Below are positions 1 to 8,625 of a DNA stretch of 64,000 nt, in pieces. A program made the translations under genes and the position numbers. The notes beneath the pieces were generated by a model, which had not been told where the DNA came from, did not search any database, and saw only the letters and a program-made list of their open reading frames with translations. Source of the stretch: Nocardioides houyundeii. Its GTDB lineage: Bacteria > Actinomycetota > Actinomycetes > Propionibacteriales > Nocardioidaceae. The DNA lies in assembly GCF_002865585.1 (NCBI RefSeq), contig NZ_CP025581.1:2294001-2358000 (forward strand), given 5' to 3'. Position 1 is the first letter of the stretch. Every line of letters begins with the position of its first letter.

Positions 1-1287
1 CAGTACCACTGGATCGAGGTGGAGAGCGTCCCCGCCATCTGGGAGCGGCTCGAGGCCGCCGGGCTCACCACCATCGAGGCCTGCGGCGACTCCCCTCGCC
101 CCTTCCTCGGCTCGCCGGTCGCCGGGATCGCCAAGGACGAGATCATCGACGGCTCCGAGGCGCTCGCCGAGATCAAGCGCCGGGCGCTGAACAACCCCGA
201 GTTCTCCAACCTGCCGCGCAAGTTCAAGACCGCCCTCACCGGCCACCCCAGCCACGACGTCGCCCCCGAGGTCAACGACATCTCGTTCGTCGGCACCGTG
301 CACCCCGAGCACGGCCCCGGGTTCGACGTGTGGGTCGGCGGTGGTCTCTCGACCAACCCGATGCTCGCCCAGAAGCTCGGCGTCTGGGTCCCGCTGGACC
401 AGGTCGCCGACGTCTGGGAAGCCGTCTGCGGCATCTTCCGCGACTACGGCTACCGGCGGCTCCGCTCGCGTGCCCGCCTGAAGTTCCTGGTCGCGGACTG
501 GGGCAAGGAGAAGTTCCGCGAGGTGCTGGAGACCGAGTACCTGAAGCGGTCCCTGATCGACAACCCCTCCCCCGCGGTCCCGGTGACCCAGGGCGACCAC
601 ATCGGCGTGCACGAGCAGAAGGACGGCAAGTTCTACGTCGGCGTCGCGCCGGTGGTGGGCCGCGTCAACGGCGCGATCCTGCTCGGGCTGGCTGATCTCG
701 TCGAGCAGTACGGCGCACGCGGCATCCGCCTCACGGCGTACCAGAAGCTCGTGGTCATCGGCATCGACGCCGCCGACACCGACGCCTTCCTCGACGACCT
801 GGAGAAGATCGGGCTCACCGCCCGTCCCTCGAACTGGCGCCGCAACACCATGGCGTGCACCGGCATCGAGTTCTGCAAGCTCGCCATCGTGGACACCAAG
901 CAGCGCGCCACCGACCTGATCGCCGAGCTCGAGCGTCGGTTCCCTCAGCTCGACGTCCCGATCACCGTCAACGTCAACGGATGCCCCAACGCCTGCGCCC
1001 GCACCCAGGTGGCGGACATCGGGCTGAAGGGACAGCTGGTGATGGACGCCGACGGCCAGCAGGTCGAGGGCTTCCAGGTCCACCTGGGCGGCGCGCTGGG
1101 CCTGGGTGCGAACTTCGGCCGCAAGCTGCGGGCCCACAAGGTCACCAGCACCGGCTTGGACGACTACATCGCCGCCGTGGTGCAGGCGTTCCTGGCGGAC
1201 CGGGAGGACGGCGAGTCGTTCGCCGACTGGGCGGCACGGGCCGACGAGGTCCACCTGCGCGGCGACCGCAGTCTGGAGTCGGTCTGA
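1..1287 (+). CDS. Ferredoxin-dependent sulfite (nitrite/sulfite) reductase, 5' end cut off
   Basis: Siroheme/[4Fe-4S] reductase that reduces sulfite to sulfide (the nitrite reductase branch of the family looks similar). The frame is open from the first base, so the N-terminus lies outside the window; 428 residues are visible of a family usually near 560. The C-terminal half carries the cluster and siroheme cysteines as C-TGIEF-C (visible residues 286 and 292) and NGCPNAC (328 and 332). The second ferredoxin-like half-domain starts near visible residue 190 (VTQGDHIGVHEQKDGKF). The next genes are a small CxxC protein, an APS/PAPS reductase and a sirohydrochlorin chelatase, which supplies siroheme, so sulfite is the likely substrate. 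The stop is 1 bp from the next start, which indicates translational coupling. Confidence 0.93.
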   Translation, partial: QYHWIEVESVPAIWERLEAAGLTTIEACGDSPRPFLGSPVAGIAKDEIIDGSEALAEIKRRALNNPEFSNLPRKFKTALTGHPSHDVAPEVNDISFVGTVHPEHGPGFDVWVGGGLSTNPMLAQKLGVWVPLDQVADVWEAVCGIFRDYGYRRLRSRARLKFLVADWGKEKFREVLETEYLKRSLIDNPSPAVPVTQGDHIGVHEQKDGKFYVGVAPVVGRVNGAILLGLADLVEQYGARGIRLTAYQKLVVIGIDAADTDAFLDDLEKIGLTARPSNWRRNTMACTGIEFCKLAIVDTKQRATDLIAELERRFPQLDVPITVNVNGCPNACARTQVADIGLKGQLVMDADGQQVEGFQVHLGGALGLGANFGRKLRAHKVTSTGLDDYIAAVVQAFLADREDGESFADWAARADEVHLRGDRSLESV

Positions 1288-1288
1288 G

Positions 1289-1453
1289 ATGAGCGAGCGC
1301 GCCCAGCCCTTCCACTGCCCCTACTGCGGTGACGAGAACCTCTGGCCCCACGAGGCCGAGGGGGCGCCGGGCGCCTGGGAGTGCCGTGCCTGCCTGCGGG
1401 CGTTCACGGTCAAGATGCTGGGGATGGTCCGACCGGGAGGAGGGCAGGCATGA
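1289..1453 (+). CDS. Small double-CxxC protein between sulfite reductase and cysH
   Basis: A 54-residue protein starting MSERAQPFHCPYCGDENLWP, with a second pair CRAC near residue 33. Two CxxC pairs about 20 residues apart suggest one zinc site or a small electron-carrier or metal site. It starts 1 bp after the sulfite reductase stop and overlaps the cysH start by ATGA, so all three are probably translated as a unit. A partner or maturation role in sulfite/APS reduction is inferred from position only. The coupled overlaps on both sides and cysteine spacing support a real gene despite its length. Confidence 0.82.
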   Translation: MSERAQPFHCPYCGDENLWPHEAEGAPGAWECRACLRAFTVKMLGMVRPGGGQA

Positions 1454-2196
1454 CGACGGCGACGACCCGTGCCGCCCGGGACTTCCGCGGCACCCACACC
1501 GAGGGGCGCAGCCCTGAGGAGCTTCGCGAGCTCGTCTCCCACGTCGGTGCCGAGCTGGAGCTGGCGCCCGCGGAGCACATCATCGAGTGGGCCGCGGCCA
1601 CCTTCGGCAAGCGGTTCTGCGTCACCTCCTCGATGGGGGACGCGGTGCTGTCGCACCTGGCCTCCCAGGTGGTGCCCGGGATCGACGTGGTCTTCCTCGA
1701 CACCGGCTACCACTTCGCCGAGACCATCGGCACGAGGGACGCGGTGGAGGCCACCCTCCCGGTCAACCTGATCACCATCACCCCGGTGCAGAGCGTGGCC
1801 GACCAGGACCTCGCGCACGGGGCGGACCTCTACAAGACCGACCCGGACCGCTGCTGCCAGCTGCGCAAGGTCGAGCCCCTGGCCAGGTCTCTCGCCGGGT
1901 ACGACGCGTGGGCCACCGGTCTGCGCCGCGCCGAGACCCACAACCGAGTGATCGCGCCGGTCGTGGGCTGGGACGCCCGCAAGGGCAAGGTCAAGGTCTC
2001 TCCCCTGGCCCGGTGGAGCGACGAGCAGATGGAGCGCTACATCGCCGAGAACTCGGTGCTCGTCAACCCCTTGGCCTACGACGGCTACCCCTCGATCGGC
2101 TGCTGGCCGTGCACCCGACGGGTGGCGCCGGGCGACGACCCGCGCAGCGGCCGCTGGGCCGGCACCGGCAAGACCGAGTGCGGGATCCACTCATGA
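1450..2196 (+). CDS. cysH: Phosphoadenylyl/adenylyl-sulfate reductase (iron-sulfur type)
   Basis: Thioredoxin-dependent reductase that turns activated sulfate into sulfite. 248 aa from the ATG that overlaps the upstream stop. The PP-loop SSMGD is at residue 60. Cysteines fit the [4Fe-4S] class: CC at 135-136 and CWPC at 218-221. The C-terminal KTECGIH carries the catalytic cysteine (residue 244). Enzymes with the four cluster cysteines normally prefer APS over PAPS, so 'adenylyl-sulfate reductase' is the likelier activity. It lies between sulfite reductase and the siroheme chelatase, consistent with one assimilatory sulfate operon. Confidence 0.95.
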   Translation: MTTATTRAARDFRGTHTEGRSPEELRELVSHVGAELELAPAEHIIEWAAATFGKRFCVTSSMGDAVLSHLASQVVPGIDVVFLDTGYHFAETIGTRDAVEATLPVNLITITPVQSVADQDLAHGADLYKTDPDRCCQLRKVEPLARSLAGYDAWATGLRRAETHNRVIAPVVGWDARKGKVKVSPLARWSDEQMERYIAENSVLVNPLAYDGYPSIGCWPCTRRVAPGDDPRSGRWAGTGKTECGIHS

Positions 2197-2267
2197 AGTC
2201 TCACCGCAACACCAAGATCGACAGCGTCGTCGATGCACACCTCACAGGAGATGGGAGGCAGTTCTGA
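2193..2267 (+). CDS. Possible 24-residue leader or linker peptide
   Basis: An ATG overlapping the cysH stop (ATGA) opens a 24-codon frame (MKSHRNTKIDSVVDAHLTGD...) whose TGA overlaps the next gene's ATG (TGATG). The ribosome binding site of the downstream chelatase (AGGAGATGGGAGG) lies inside it. It may be a real micro-ORF, a coupling device that carries ribosomes across the 70-bp gap, or chance. No known family recognised. Confidence 0.3.
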   Translation: MKSHRNTKIDSVVDAHLTGDGRQF

Positions 2268-3010
2268 TGGCTGCTCCTGCATTGGTTGCACTCGCCCACG
2301 GAAGCCGTGACCCCCGGTCCGCGGCCACGATCAAGAACCTGATCGGGGAGGTACGGCGCCTGCGTCCGGACCTGCGCATCGAGCAGGCGTTCCTGGAGCT
2401 GGCGAAGCCGGGCTTCCAGCAGACCGTGGACAAGCTCGTCAAGGCCGGCTTCGACGAGATCGTCGTCGTGCCGTTGCTGCTCACCGAGGCCTATCACGCC
2501 AAGGTGGACGTCCCGGCTGCCGTGGAGGCGGCGATGGAGCGGCACCCGGGTCTGAAGGTCCGCTCCACCGGTGTCCTCGGTCTGGAGACGGCGTTCCTGG
2601 ATGTCCTCGACATCCGCATGCGCGAGGCCCTCAAGGCGGCCCGGGTGCGCGAGCTGGACGCGCTGGTCCTGGCCGCGGCCGGCTCGTCCGACGCGCTGGC
2701 CAACCAGTCGGTGGCCCGCCTGGCGCGGACCTGGGGCAGCCGGCACAAGCTGCCGGTCACGGCCGCCTTCGCCTCCGCGACCCCGCCTGCCACCGGTGAG
2801 GCGGTCCGGGCGTTCCGGGCCCAGGGCAAGCGGCACATCGCCGTCGCCTCGCTCTTCCTGGCACCCGGCTTCCTGCCGGACCGGGCGGCCGAGCTGGCCG
2901 TCGAGGCCGGCGCGGTGGCGGTCTCGGATCCCCTGGGGGCACACCCCGAGGTGGCCCGCACGATCCTCGCTCGGTACGCCGTGGGCGCGGTCGAGCTCGT
3001 GCCCGTCTGA
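2267..3010 (+). CDS. Sirohydrochlorin chelatase (CbiX/SirB type)
   Basis: 247-aa class II chelatase with two CbiX-like halves. The N-terminal half has the metal-binding histidine in LAHGSRD (His11); the second half has a related AAGSSD segment without the histidine, as expected of the two-domain form where one site is active. It probably inserts Fe2+ into sirohydrochlorin to make the siroheme used by the sulfite reductase at the start of the operon. A cobalt chelatase role is possible, but the neighbours favour iron. The start has a good purine-rich ribosome binding site (GGAGATGGGAGG). Confidence 0.88.
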   Translation: MAAPALVALAHGSRDPRSAATIKNLIGEVRRLRPDLRIEQAFLELAKPGFQQTVDKLVKAGFDEIVVVPLLLTEAYHAKVDVPAAVEAAMERHPGLKVRSTGVLGLETAFLDVLDIRMREALKAARVRELDALVLAAAGSSDALANQSVARLARTWGSRHKLPVTAAFASATPPATGEAVRAFRAQGKRHIAVASLFLAPGFLPDRAAELAVEAGAVAVSDPLGAHPEVARTILARYAVGAVELVPV

Positions 3011-3017
3011 GCCGGGC

Positions 3018-3398
3018 TCAGCCCACCAGGCGCTCGACCAGGTGCTCCAACGCCCGGGCCGGCTCGGCGGTGATGCCGCCATGGACCGGTCCGGGCTGGA
3101 GCACCGTGGACTTCGGCGCGCGGAGGAACCCGAAGCGCTGACCCATGGGCTTCGTCGCTGCGGTCCCTCCGCGGGAGTCCCCTGCGCAGACGCCCTCCAC
3201 GAAGTCCAGGGCCGCGCAGACCTGGTCCACGTCCAGGGACGGTGCGAACGAGCTCAGCCGGTCGCGGTCGCACCGCCAGGCCACGTCGAGGAACTCCGTG
3301 CTCTGGCAGTACAGCACCACACCGACGTTGAGGAACTCCTCGCGATCGGGTCGCGGGACGCAGCGCAGCACGACGTACTGGTAGGACAGCCGCGTCAT
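3018..3398 (-). CDS. DUF3037 protein, partner of the HipA-like kinase
   Basis: 126 aa starting MTRLSYQYVVLRCVPRPDRE, the typical opening of DUF3037. Its ATG overlaps the upstream HipA-like kinase stop, so the two are translationally coupled. DUF3037 next to a HipA_2-type kinase is a recurring pair in bacteria, but its biochemistry is not known to me. A longer in-frame start at 3506 lies inside the kinase gene and is unlikely. It ends 7 bp from the convergent chelatase stop. Confidence 0.85.
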   Translation of the reverse strand: MTRLSYQYVVLRCVPRPDREEFLNVGVVLYCQSTEFLDVAWRCDRDRLSSFAPSLDVDQVCAALDFVEGVCAGDSRGGTAATKPMGQRFGFLRAPKSTVLQPGPVHGGITAEPARALEHLVERLVG

Positions 3399-4174
3399 GC
3401 CGCACCTCCGGGCAACCACTGCCGGCTCCCCAGCCGAGCCGTCAGGAACTCCACGTAGGCAGTCCTGAGCTCGGCCGGGCTGGTCCCCGGCACCCAGGTC
3501 AGCCACTCCTCGGGCACCATCGCCACGATCTCCGCAAAGACTCCGGTCGAGAGGACCGCACGCGCCGCGGCGTCGGCCGCTCCCAGGTCGCCCAGGAACT
3601 CGCCCAGCACGTGGTCACTGCTGTCCCACGGCTGCGCCGCGAACCGCTGCGGGTCCGTCACCTGGGTCGTCCAGGCGTGGTGGAAGTAGAGCGCCGCTCC
3701 GTGGTCTATGACCCAGACGTCGCCGTGCCAGACCAGGAGGTTGGGGTTGCGCCAGCTGCGGTCGACGTTCGCGGTGAACGCGTCCAGCCACAGGATGCGC
3801 TCTGCCACGCCCGGCTCGATCGTCTGGGCTCCGTCGAACCCGAAGGCGCCCGGCAGGAAGTCCACCCCGAGGTTCAGGCCCAGGCTCGCGGTGAGCAGGT
3901 CCTGCACCTCCTCGTCGGCCTCGTACCGGGCGATCTCGCCGTCCAGCTCCAGGGCGACCAGGCGCGGGGTCCGCAGCCCGATGCGACGGGCGATCTCGCT
4001 GACCAGCACCTCGGCCACCAGGACCCGGACGCCCTGGCCCGCGCCGGAGAACTTGCAGACGTAGATGCCCAGGTCCTCGGCCTCGACCAGACCGGGCAGA
4101 CTCCCACCCTCGCGCAGCGGAGTGACGTACCGGCTGACCCCGACCCGGGGGATCACGCCGGACCTGGCGCGCAC
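3395..4174 (-). CDS. HipA-like kinase family protein (HipA_2 type)
   Basis: 259 aa. Visible kinase-like elements are an ATP-lysine region YVCKFSGAGQG (residues 38-48), a catalytic-loop-like NVDRSWRNPN (136-145) and a metal-binding-like IDHG (156-159). This is the short family without the HipA N-terminal domain, and no HipB-type DNA-binding antitoxin is adjacent. It sits 18 bp downstream of recX and overlaps DUF3037, so it may be co-transcribed with recA-recX. Role unknown; kinase activity is inferred from motifs. The start is a GTG; a second GTG at 4156 is also possible. Confidence 0.82.
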   Translation of the reverse strand: MRARSGVIPRVGVSRYVTPLREGGSLPGLVEAEDLGIYVCKFSGAGQGVRVLVAEVLVSEIARRIGLRTPRLVALELDGEIARYEADEEVQDLLTASLGLNLGVDFLPGAFGFDGAQTIEPGVAERILWLDAFTANVDRSWRNPNLLVWHGDVWVIDHGAALYFHHAWTTQVTDPQRFAAQPWDSSDHVLGEFLGDLGAADAAARAVLSTGVFAEIVAMVPEEWLTWVPGTSPAELRTAYVEFLTARLGSRQWLPGGAA

Positions 4175-4192
4175 GTGTGCTTCATGAGCACA

Positions 4193-4780
4193 TCATGACT
4201 GATCCGGTTCCAGGTCCGAGCCCAGCTCCTCTCGGACCACCGCGAAAGCCATGCCGCTGGAGTAGCCCTTGCGGGCCAGCATCCCCACCAGTCTCCTGGT
4301 AGCGGTCACCGTGTCGAGCGCGCGCATGCTCCGCATCTTCTTGCGGACCAGGACCCGTGCCGCTGCCTCCTCGTCGGCGGGGTCGATCTCCGACACCGCC
4401 TCGCGAACCAGCTCCTCGTCGATCCCCTTGCGGCGGAGCTCCTGGGCCAGCGCGCGCCCGGCCAGCCCCTTGCCCGGCTGCCGGCTCGCGATCCACGCTC
4501 TGGCAAACGCCTCGTCATCGACGAGGCCCACCTCCTCGAACCGGTCCAGGAGCGCCTCGGCGATCTCGACGGGAACGTCCTTGGCGGCCATCTTGTCGGC
4601 CAGCTGCTTGCGGCTGCGAGCCTGCCCGGTCAGCTGGTCGAGCAGGATCTTGCGTGCCACCGCCTCGGGGTCCGCCTCGGGCCCCGCCTGGACCGGATCC
4701 TCAGGTACGGATCCGGTCCACGCGGCGACGCCGTCGTGCACGTCGCCCTGCCACCGGGACCTCGGGCGTCTCTGCGACAT
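4193..4780 (-). CDS. recX: RecX regulatory protein
   Basis: Modulates RecA filament growth and recombinase activity. 195 aa from the ATG at 4780 (a GTG one codon upstream is possible). Built of helical RecX repeats: the segments with ARKILLDQLTGQARSRKQL, FEEVGLVDDEAFARAWI and LRRKGIDEELV are typical. It begins 17 bp after the recA stop, the standard recA-recX arrangement, and ends 18 bp before the HipA-like kinase. Confidence 0.93.
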   Translation of the reverse strand: MSQRRPRSRWQGDVHDGVAAWTGSVPEDPVQAGPEADPEAVARKILLDQLTGQARSRKQLADKMAAKDVPVEIAEALLDRFEEVGLVDDEAFARAWIASRQPGKGLAGRALAQELRRKGIDEELVREAVSEIDPADEEAAARVLVRKKMRSMRALDTVTATRRLVGMLARKGYSSGMAFAVVREELGSDLEPDQS

Positions 4781-4797
4781 CACAGGTCAGCTCGGAC

Positions 4798-5853
<1,056 letters not shown>

Positions 5854-5986
5854 GTCTAGCCCCATTCATCTCGTCGGTGTGCCAGGTACGCCTTCGACGC
5901 TAGGCGTCACCGCCGACAGCGCTGGTCGGACTGACCCGGGCTGTGGAGAAACCGCTCACACGTCGTACCTGTGCACCCAGCGTAGC

Positions 5987-6002
5987 CCGAACAGGTGTTC
6001 GA
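5987..6002 (-). promoter_or_regulatory. LexA (SOS) box upstream of recA
   Basis: Read on the minus strand the sequence is TCGAAC-ACCT-GTTCGG, matching the actinobacterial/Gram-positive LexA operator TCGAAC-N4-GTTCGA at 11 of 12 defined bases. It lies 134 bp before recA and just past the MFS stop codon. LexA repression of recA (and the genes after it) is the expected function. Confidence 0.85.
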
Positions 6003-7313
6003 TCAAGACTTCCCGCGCCCGCGTGTCGCGCTGGGGTCCAGCGGCGCCCCGGTCGGTACGGCGGGCGGACCCGTGACGCGTCGCGCGACCAGGCCGGCGC
6101 CGACCACCCCGGCGGTGAGGAACGCCGCGAAGACGTTCAGGGCCGGGTAGCCCCAAGCCCCCACCACCACCCCGGCGAGCGCGCCCGCGGCCGCGGCCAT
6201 CAGACCCATCGCCATGTCGGCCGCGCCCTGGACGTCGGTGCGAGCGTCCAGCGGGGTGAGCTCGGCAATCATCGTGGAGGCGGCCACGGTGACCAGGGAC
6301 CAGCCGAGGCCGAGCAGGAAGAGGCCCACGGTGATCCCGGCGGAGTGTCCCTCCGGGGCCCGCCCACACAGCAGCAGCGCCAGCAGCAGCACCACTGCCC
6401 CCGCCATCAGCACCGCGGGACGGCCCGCGCGGTCCGCGGCGATGCCGGCCAGCGGCGAGAAGGCGTACATGCCCAGCACGTGCACCGAGATCACGAAGCC
6501 CACCAGGTCCATCGCGGCTCCGCCGTGCTCCATGTGCAGCGGCGTCATGATCATCACCGCCACCATCACCGCGTGCGCGGAGGCGAGCGCCCCGATCGCG
6601 GCGGCGAGCGCCGGCGTGGCCCGCACCACCTGCCACGCCCGCTGCCACGAGCGCCCTGCGGGGACCCGCGGCTGCTCCGCCGCCAGGTCGCGCGCGATCA
6701 GCAGCGGGTCCGGGCGGAGGAAGACCCCCAGGAACGCCGCGGCGAGCAGCATGCTGAGCGCCCCCAGGGCGAACGGCCCGGTGAGCTCGGGGATGTCGAG
6801 CCGACGCGACAGCGCCGCGGCGGGACCGGTCAGGTTGGGCCCCAGCACGGCGCCCACCGTGGTGGCCCACACCACCGTCCCCAGCGCCTTCGCGCGCGTG
6901 GCGTCGGGCGCCAGGTCGGTCGCGGCGTACCTCGCCCCGGAGTTCGCTGCCGTGGTGGCCCCGAGGAGGGCAGCGCCGACGAGGAGCAGCACCATCGAGT
7001 CCAGCACGCCGGCGACCACCGCGAGCAGCGCCCCGGACGCGCCGATCAGCAGCCCGGTCACCTGGCCGAGTCGCCTGCCGCGAGCGGCCATCAGGCGGGC
7101 CAGCAAGTAGGAGGCGAACGCGGCCCCGAGCACCTGGGCCGTCTGCGCCAGGCCGGCCTGGCCCTCGGAGCCGGAGATGTCACGGGCGAGCAAGGAGGCC
7201 GTGGCGATGCCGATGGTGATGCCGACCGCCCCCAGCGCCTGGCCCACCACGAGGACCCGGACGGTCCGGCGCTGGATCCGCCGTACCTGCTCGGACTCGA
7301 GCCGACTGGTCAC
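6003..7313 (-). CDS. MFS transporter
   Basis: 436 aa from a GTG that overlaps the DUF3046 stop (GTGA). About twelve hydrophobic segments are visible, with a central break around residues 205-225 and a basic cytoplasmic loop (ARGRRLG) after TM2, as in drug/metabolite efflux MFS proteins. Substrate cannot be read from sequence. It sits in the conserved slot beside recA as the last gene of the DinB-like/DUF3046/MFS unit. The recA SOS box lies immediately past its stop. Confidence 0.88.
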   Translation of the reverse strand: MTSRLESEQVRRIQRRTVRVLVVGQALGAVGITIGIATASLLARDISGSEGQAGLAQTAQVLGAAFASYLLARLMAARGRRLGQVTGLLIGASGALLAVVAGVLDSMVLLLVGAALLGATTAANSGARYAATDLAPDATRAKALGTVVWATTVGAVLGPNLTGPAAALSRRLDIPELTGPFALGALSMLLAAAFLGVFLRPDPLLIARDLAAEQPRVPAGRSWQRAWQVVRATPALAAAIGALASAHAVMVAVMIMTPLHMEHGGAAMDLVGFVISVHVLGMYAFSPLAGIAADRAGRPAVLMAGAVVLLLALLLCGRAPEGHSAGITVGLFLLGLGWSLVTVAASTMIAELTPLDARTDVQGAADMAMGLMAAAAGALAGVVVGAWGYPALNVFAAFLTAGVVGAGLVARRVTGPPAVPTGAPLDPSATRGRGKS

Positions 7314-7501
7314 CTCGCGGACTCGGGGAGCTCCAGGACCCGCCACACCGCCGCCCACACCTGCTTGGGCGGGACCCCGTCCTCCAGGGCCTCCTCGACG
7401 GTGCGGGAGCCGAGCTCGGTGATCACGAAGAGCTTGGACCAGGAGCTGGCCTCACGACCCAGCACCGCCTCGAGGCGGGCCCGGAGCTCGGTGTGCCTCA
7501 T
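7310..7501 (-). CDS. DUF3046 small protein
   Basis: 63 aa (MRHTELRARLEAVLG...). DUF3046 proteins are commonly found next to recA in actinobacteria; their function is not known. Its ATG overlaps the stop of the DinB-like gene and its stop overlaps the MFS start, so the three form a tightly coupled unit. Longer open frame upstream is antisense-like sequence inside the DinB-like gene and is not used. Confidence 0.88.
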   Translation of the reverse strand: MRHTELRARLEAVLGREASSWSKLFVITELGSRTVEEALEDGVPPKQVWAAVWRVLELPESAR

Positions 7502-8076
7502 GCGCGGCCCACGTCGTCGCAGCCGATGTCGTGCAGGTGGTGCAGCACGTCGTGGAGGTGGTACTGCCCCAGGGTGCGGACGGTGAACTCGCTGCCGTTG
7601 CTGCGCAGCCCGCTCCGCTCCTGCTGCTCCGCGGTCACGCCGGCGTACAGGGCGGCCACCTCCGCGGCGGCCTCGAGCAGCTCGACCTCCACCTCCACCG
7701 GGTCCTGGGTGGCGTACGCGGACTCCACGGCGGTGGCGTCCTGGTCCCAGTTGGCGAAGGTGGGCCGGTCGGCGGCGAGCATGGCGCGCAACCGCTCGGC
7801 GAAGACGCGGTGCACGTCGCGGACGTGGCACGCGTACTCCAGCACCGACCAGGTCCGGGGATCGGGACGCAGTCGCACGTCGCCGACGTGCCGCATCGCG
7901 TCGCCGAAGCGCAACGCACTCTCCTTGAGCAGGCCGGGCAGCGAGGCGAACTCAAGGTCGCTCGACACCAGTCCGCACTCCGGGCAGCGACGATCCAGGA
8001 CCCAGGTCCAGTCCTTGGTCTCCGGCACGATCTCCTCGGCAGCTGGCACGGGCACATTCAACCAGCCGCAGTGCAC
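7498..8076 (-). CDS. DinB-like (mycothiol-dependent transferase fold) protein
   Basis: 192 aa. Has the family's opening (PETKDWTWVLDRRCPECG) with a CxxC pair, a four-helix DinB core and histidines placed to bind a metal (EYACHVRDVH; QYHLHDVLHHLHD). Such proteins are usually thiol-dependent (often mycothiol) transferases or of unknown activity. The first GTG gives 192 aa; a GTG at 8028 just before PETKDW has a close GAGGAG upstream and may be the true start. Heads the coupled unit with DUF3046 and the MFS gene; divergent from the GNAT. Confidence 0.85.
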   Translation of the reverse strand: MHCGWLNVPVPAAEEIVPETKDWTWVLDRRCPECGLVSSDLEFASLPGLLKESALRFGDAMRHVGDVRLRPDPRTWSVLEYACHVRDVHRVFAERLRAMLAADRPTFANWDQDATAVESAYATQDPVEVEVELLEAAAEVAALYAGVTAEQQERSGLRSNGSEFTVRTLGQYHLHDVLHHLHDIGCDDVGRA

Positions 8077-8103
8077 CAGTGCCGCACCTGCAACGATGCA
8101 CTC

Positions 8104-8613
8104 ATGTCATCCTTCGCCACGCGATCCGCAGAAGAGCGCGACCTAGCGGTGATCTCCTCGATCTACACCCAGGCCGTGGAGCACTCGACCTCCACGTTCG
8201 ACCTGGAACCGCCCGATCTCGACTACTGGCGGGCCCGCCTGGACGGCCAGCACCCCGGCGACCACCTGCTCGTGGCCGTGGACTCCGACGACGTGGCCGT
8301 GGGCTACGCCTACTCCTGGTCCTACCGGCCCCGCCCGGCGTACCAGCTGACCCGGGAGACCTCGATCTACCTGGACCGCAAGGTCCGTGGCCTGGGAGTG
8401 GGCAAGCTGCTCTACCCCGCCCTGCTGGAGACCATGGCCGTCTCCGGGGTGCACACCGCGATCGCCCTGGTCGCCCTGCCCAACCCCGCCAGCGAGCGGC
8501 TGCACCTGGCGACGGGCTTCGAGAAGGTCGGACAGATGCGCGAGGTCGGCTACAAGTTCGACCAGTGGATCGATGTCGCCTGGTACCAGAAGCTGCTCGT
8601 CACCCTGCCCTGA
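8104..8613 (+). CDS. GNAT N-acetyltransferase (phosphinothricin acetyltransferase-like)
   Basis: 169 aa acetyl-CoA-dependent N-acetyltransferase. The acetyl-CoA loop is visible as VRGLGVGKLL, after a strand containing ETSIYLDR, and the C-terminal HLATGFEKVGQMREVGYKF segment is typical of the PAT/Bar-like subgroup. Natural substrate unknown; resistance to phosphinothricin should not be assumed. Divergent from the DinB-like gene over a 27-bp gap and convergent with the ABC permease genes. Confidence 0.9.
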   Translation: MSSFATRSAEERDLAVISSIYTQAVEHSTSTFDLEPPDLDYWRARLDGQHPGDHLLVAVDSDDVAVGYAYSWSYRPRPAYQLTRETSIYLDRKVRGLGVGKLLYPALLETMAVSGVHTAIALVALPNPASERLHLATGFEKVGQMREVGYKFDQWIDVAWYQKLLVTLP

Positions 8614-8625
8614 TCCAGACGCCCC

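Noticed and set aside
3007..3021. Palindrome CTGAGCC-G-GGCTCAG at the chelatase/DUF3037 ends
   Set aside because: No loop large enough for a stable hairpin; too short to call a terminator with confidence.
5956..6870. Minus-strand frame overlapping the MFS gene
   Set aside because: Low-complexity Arg/Gly shadow in another frame of a clear 12-TM transporter.
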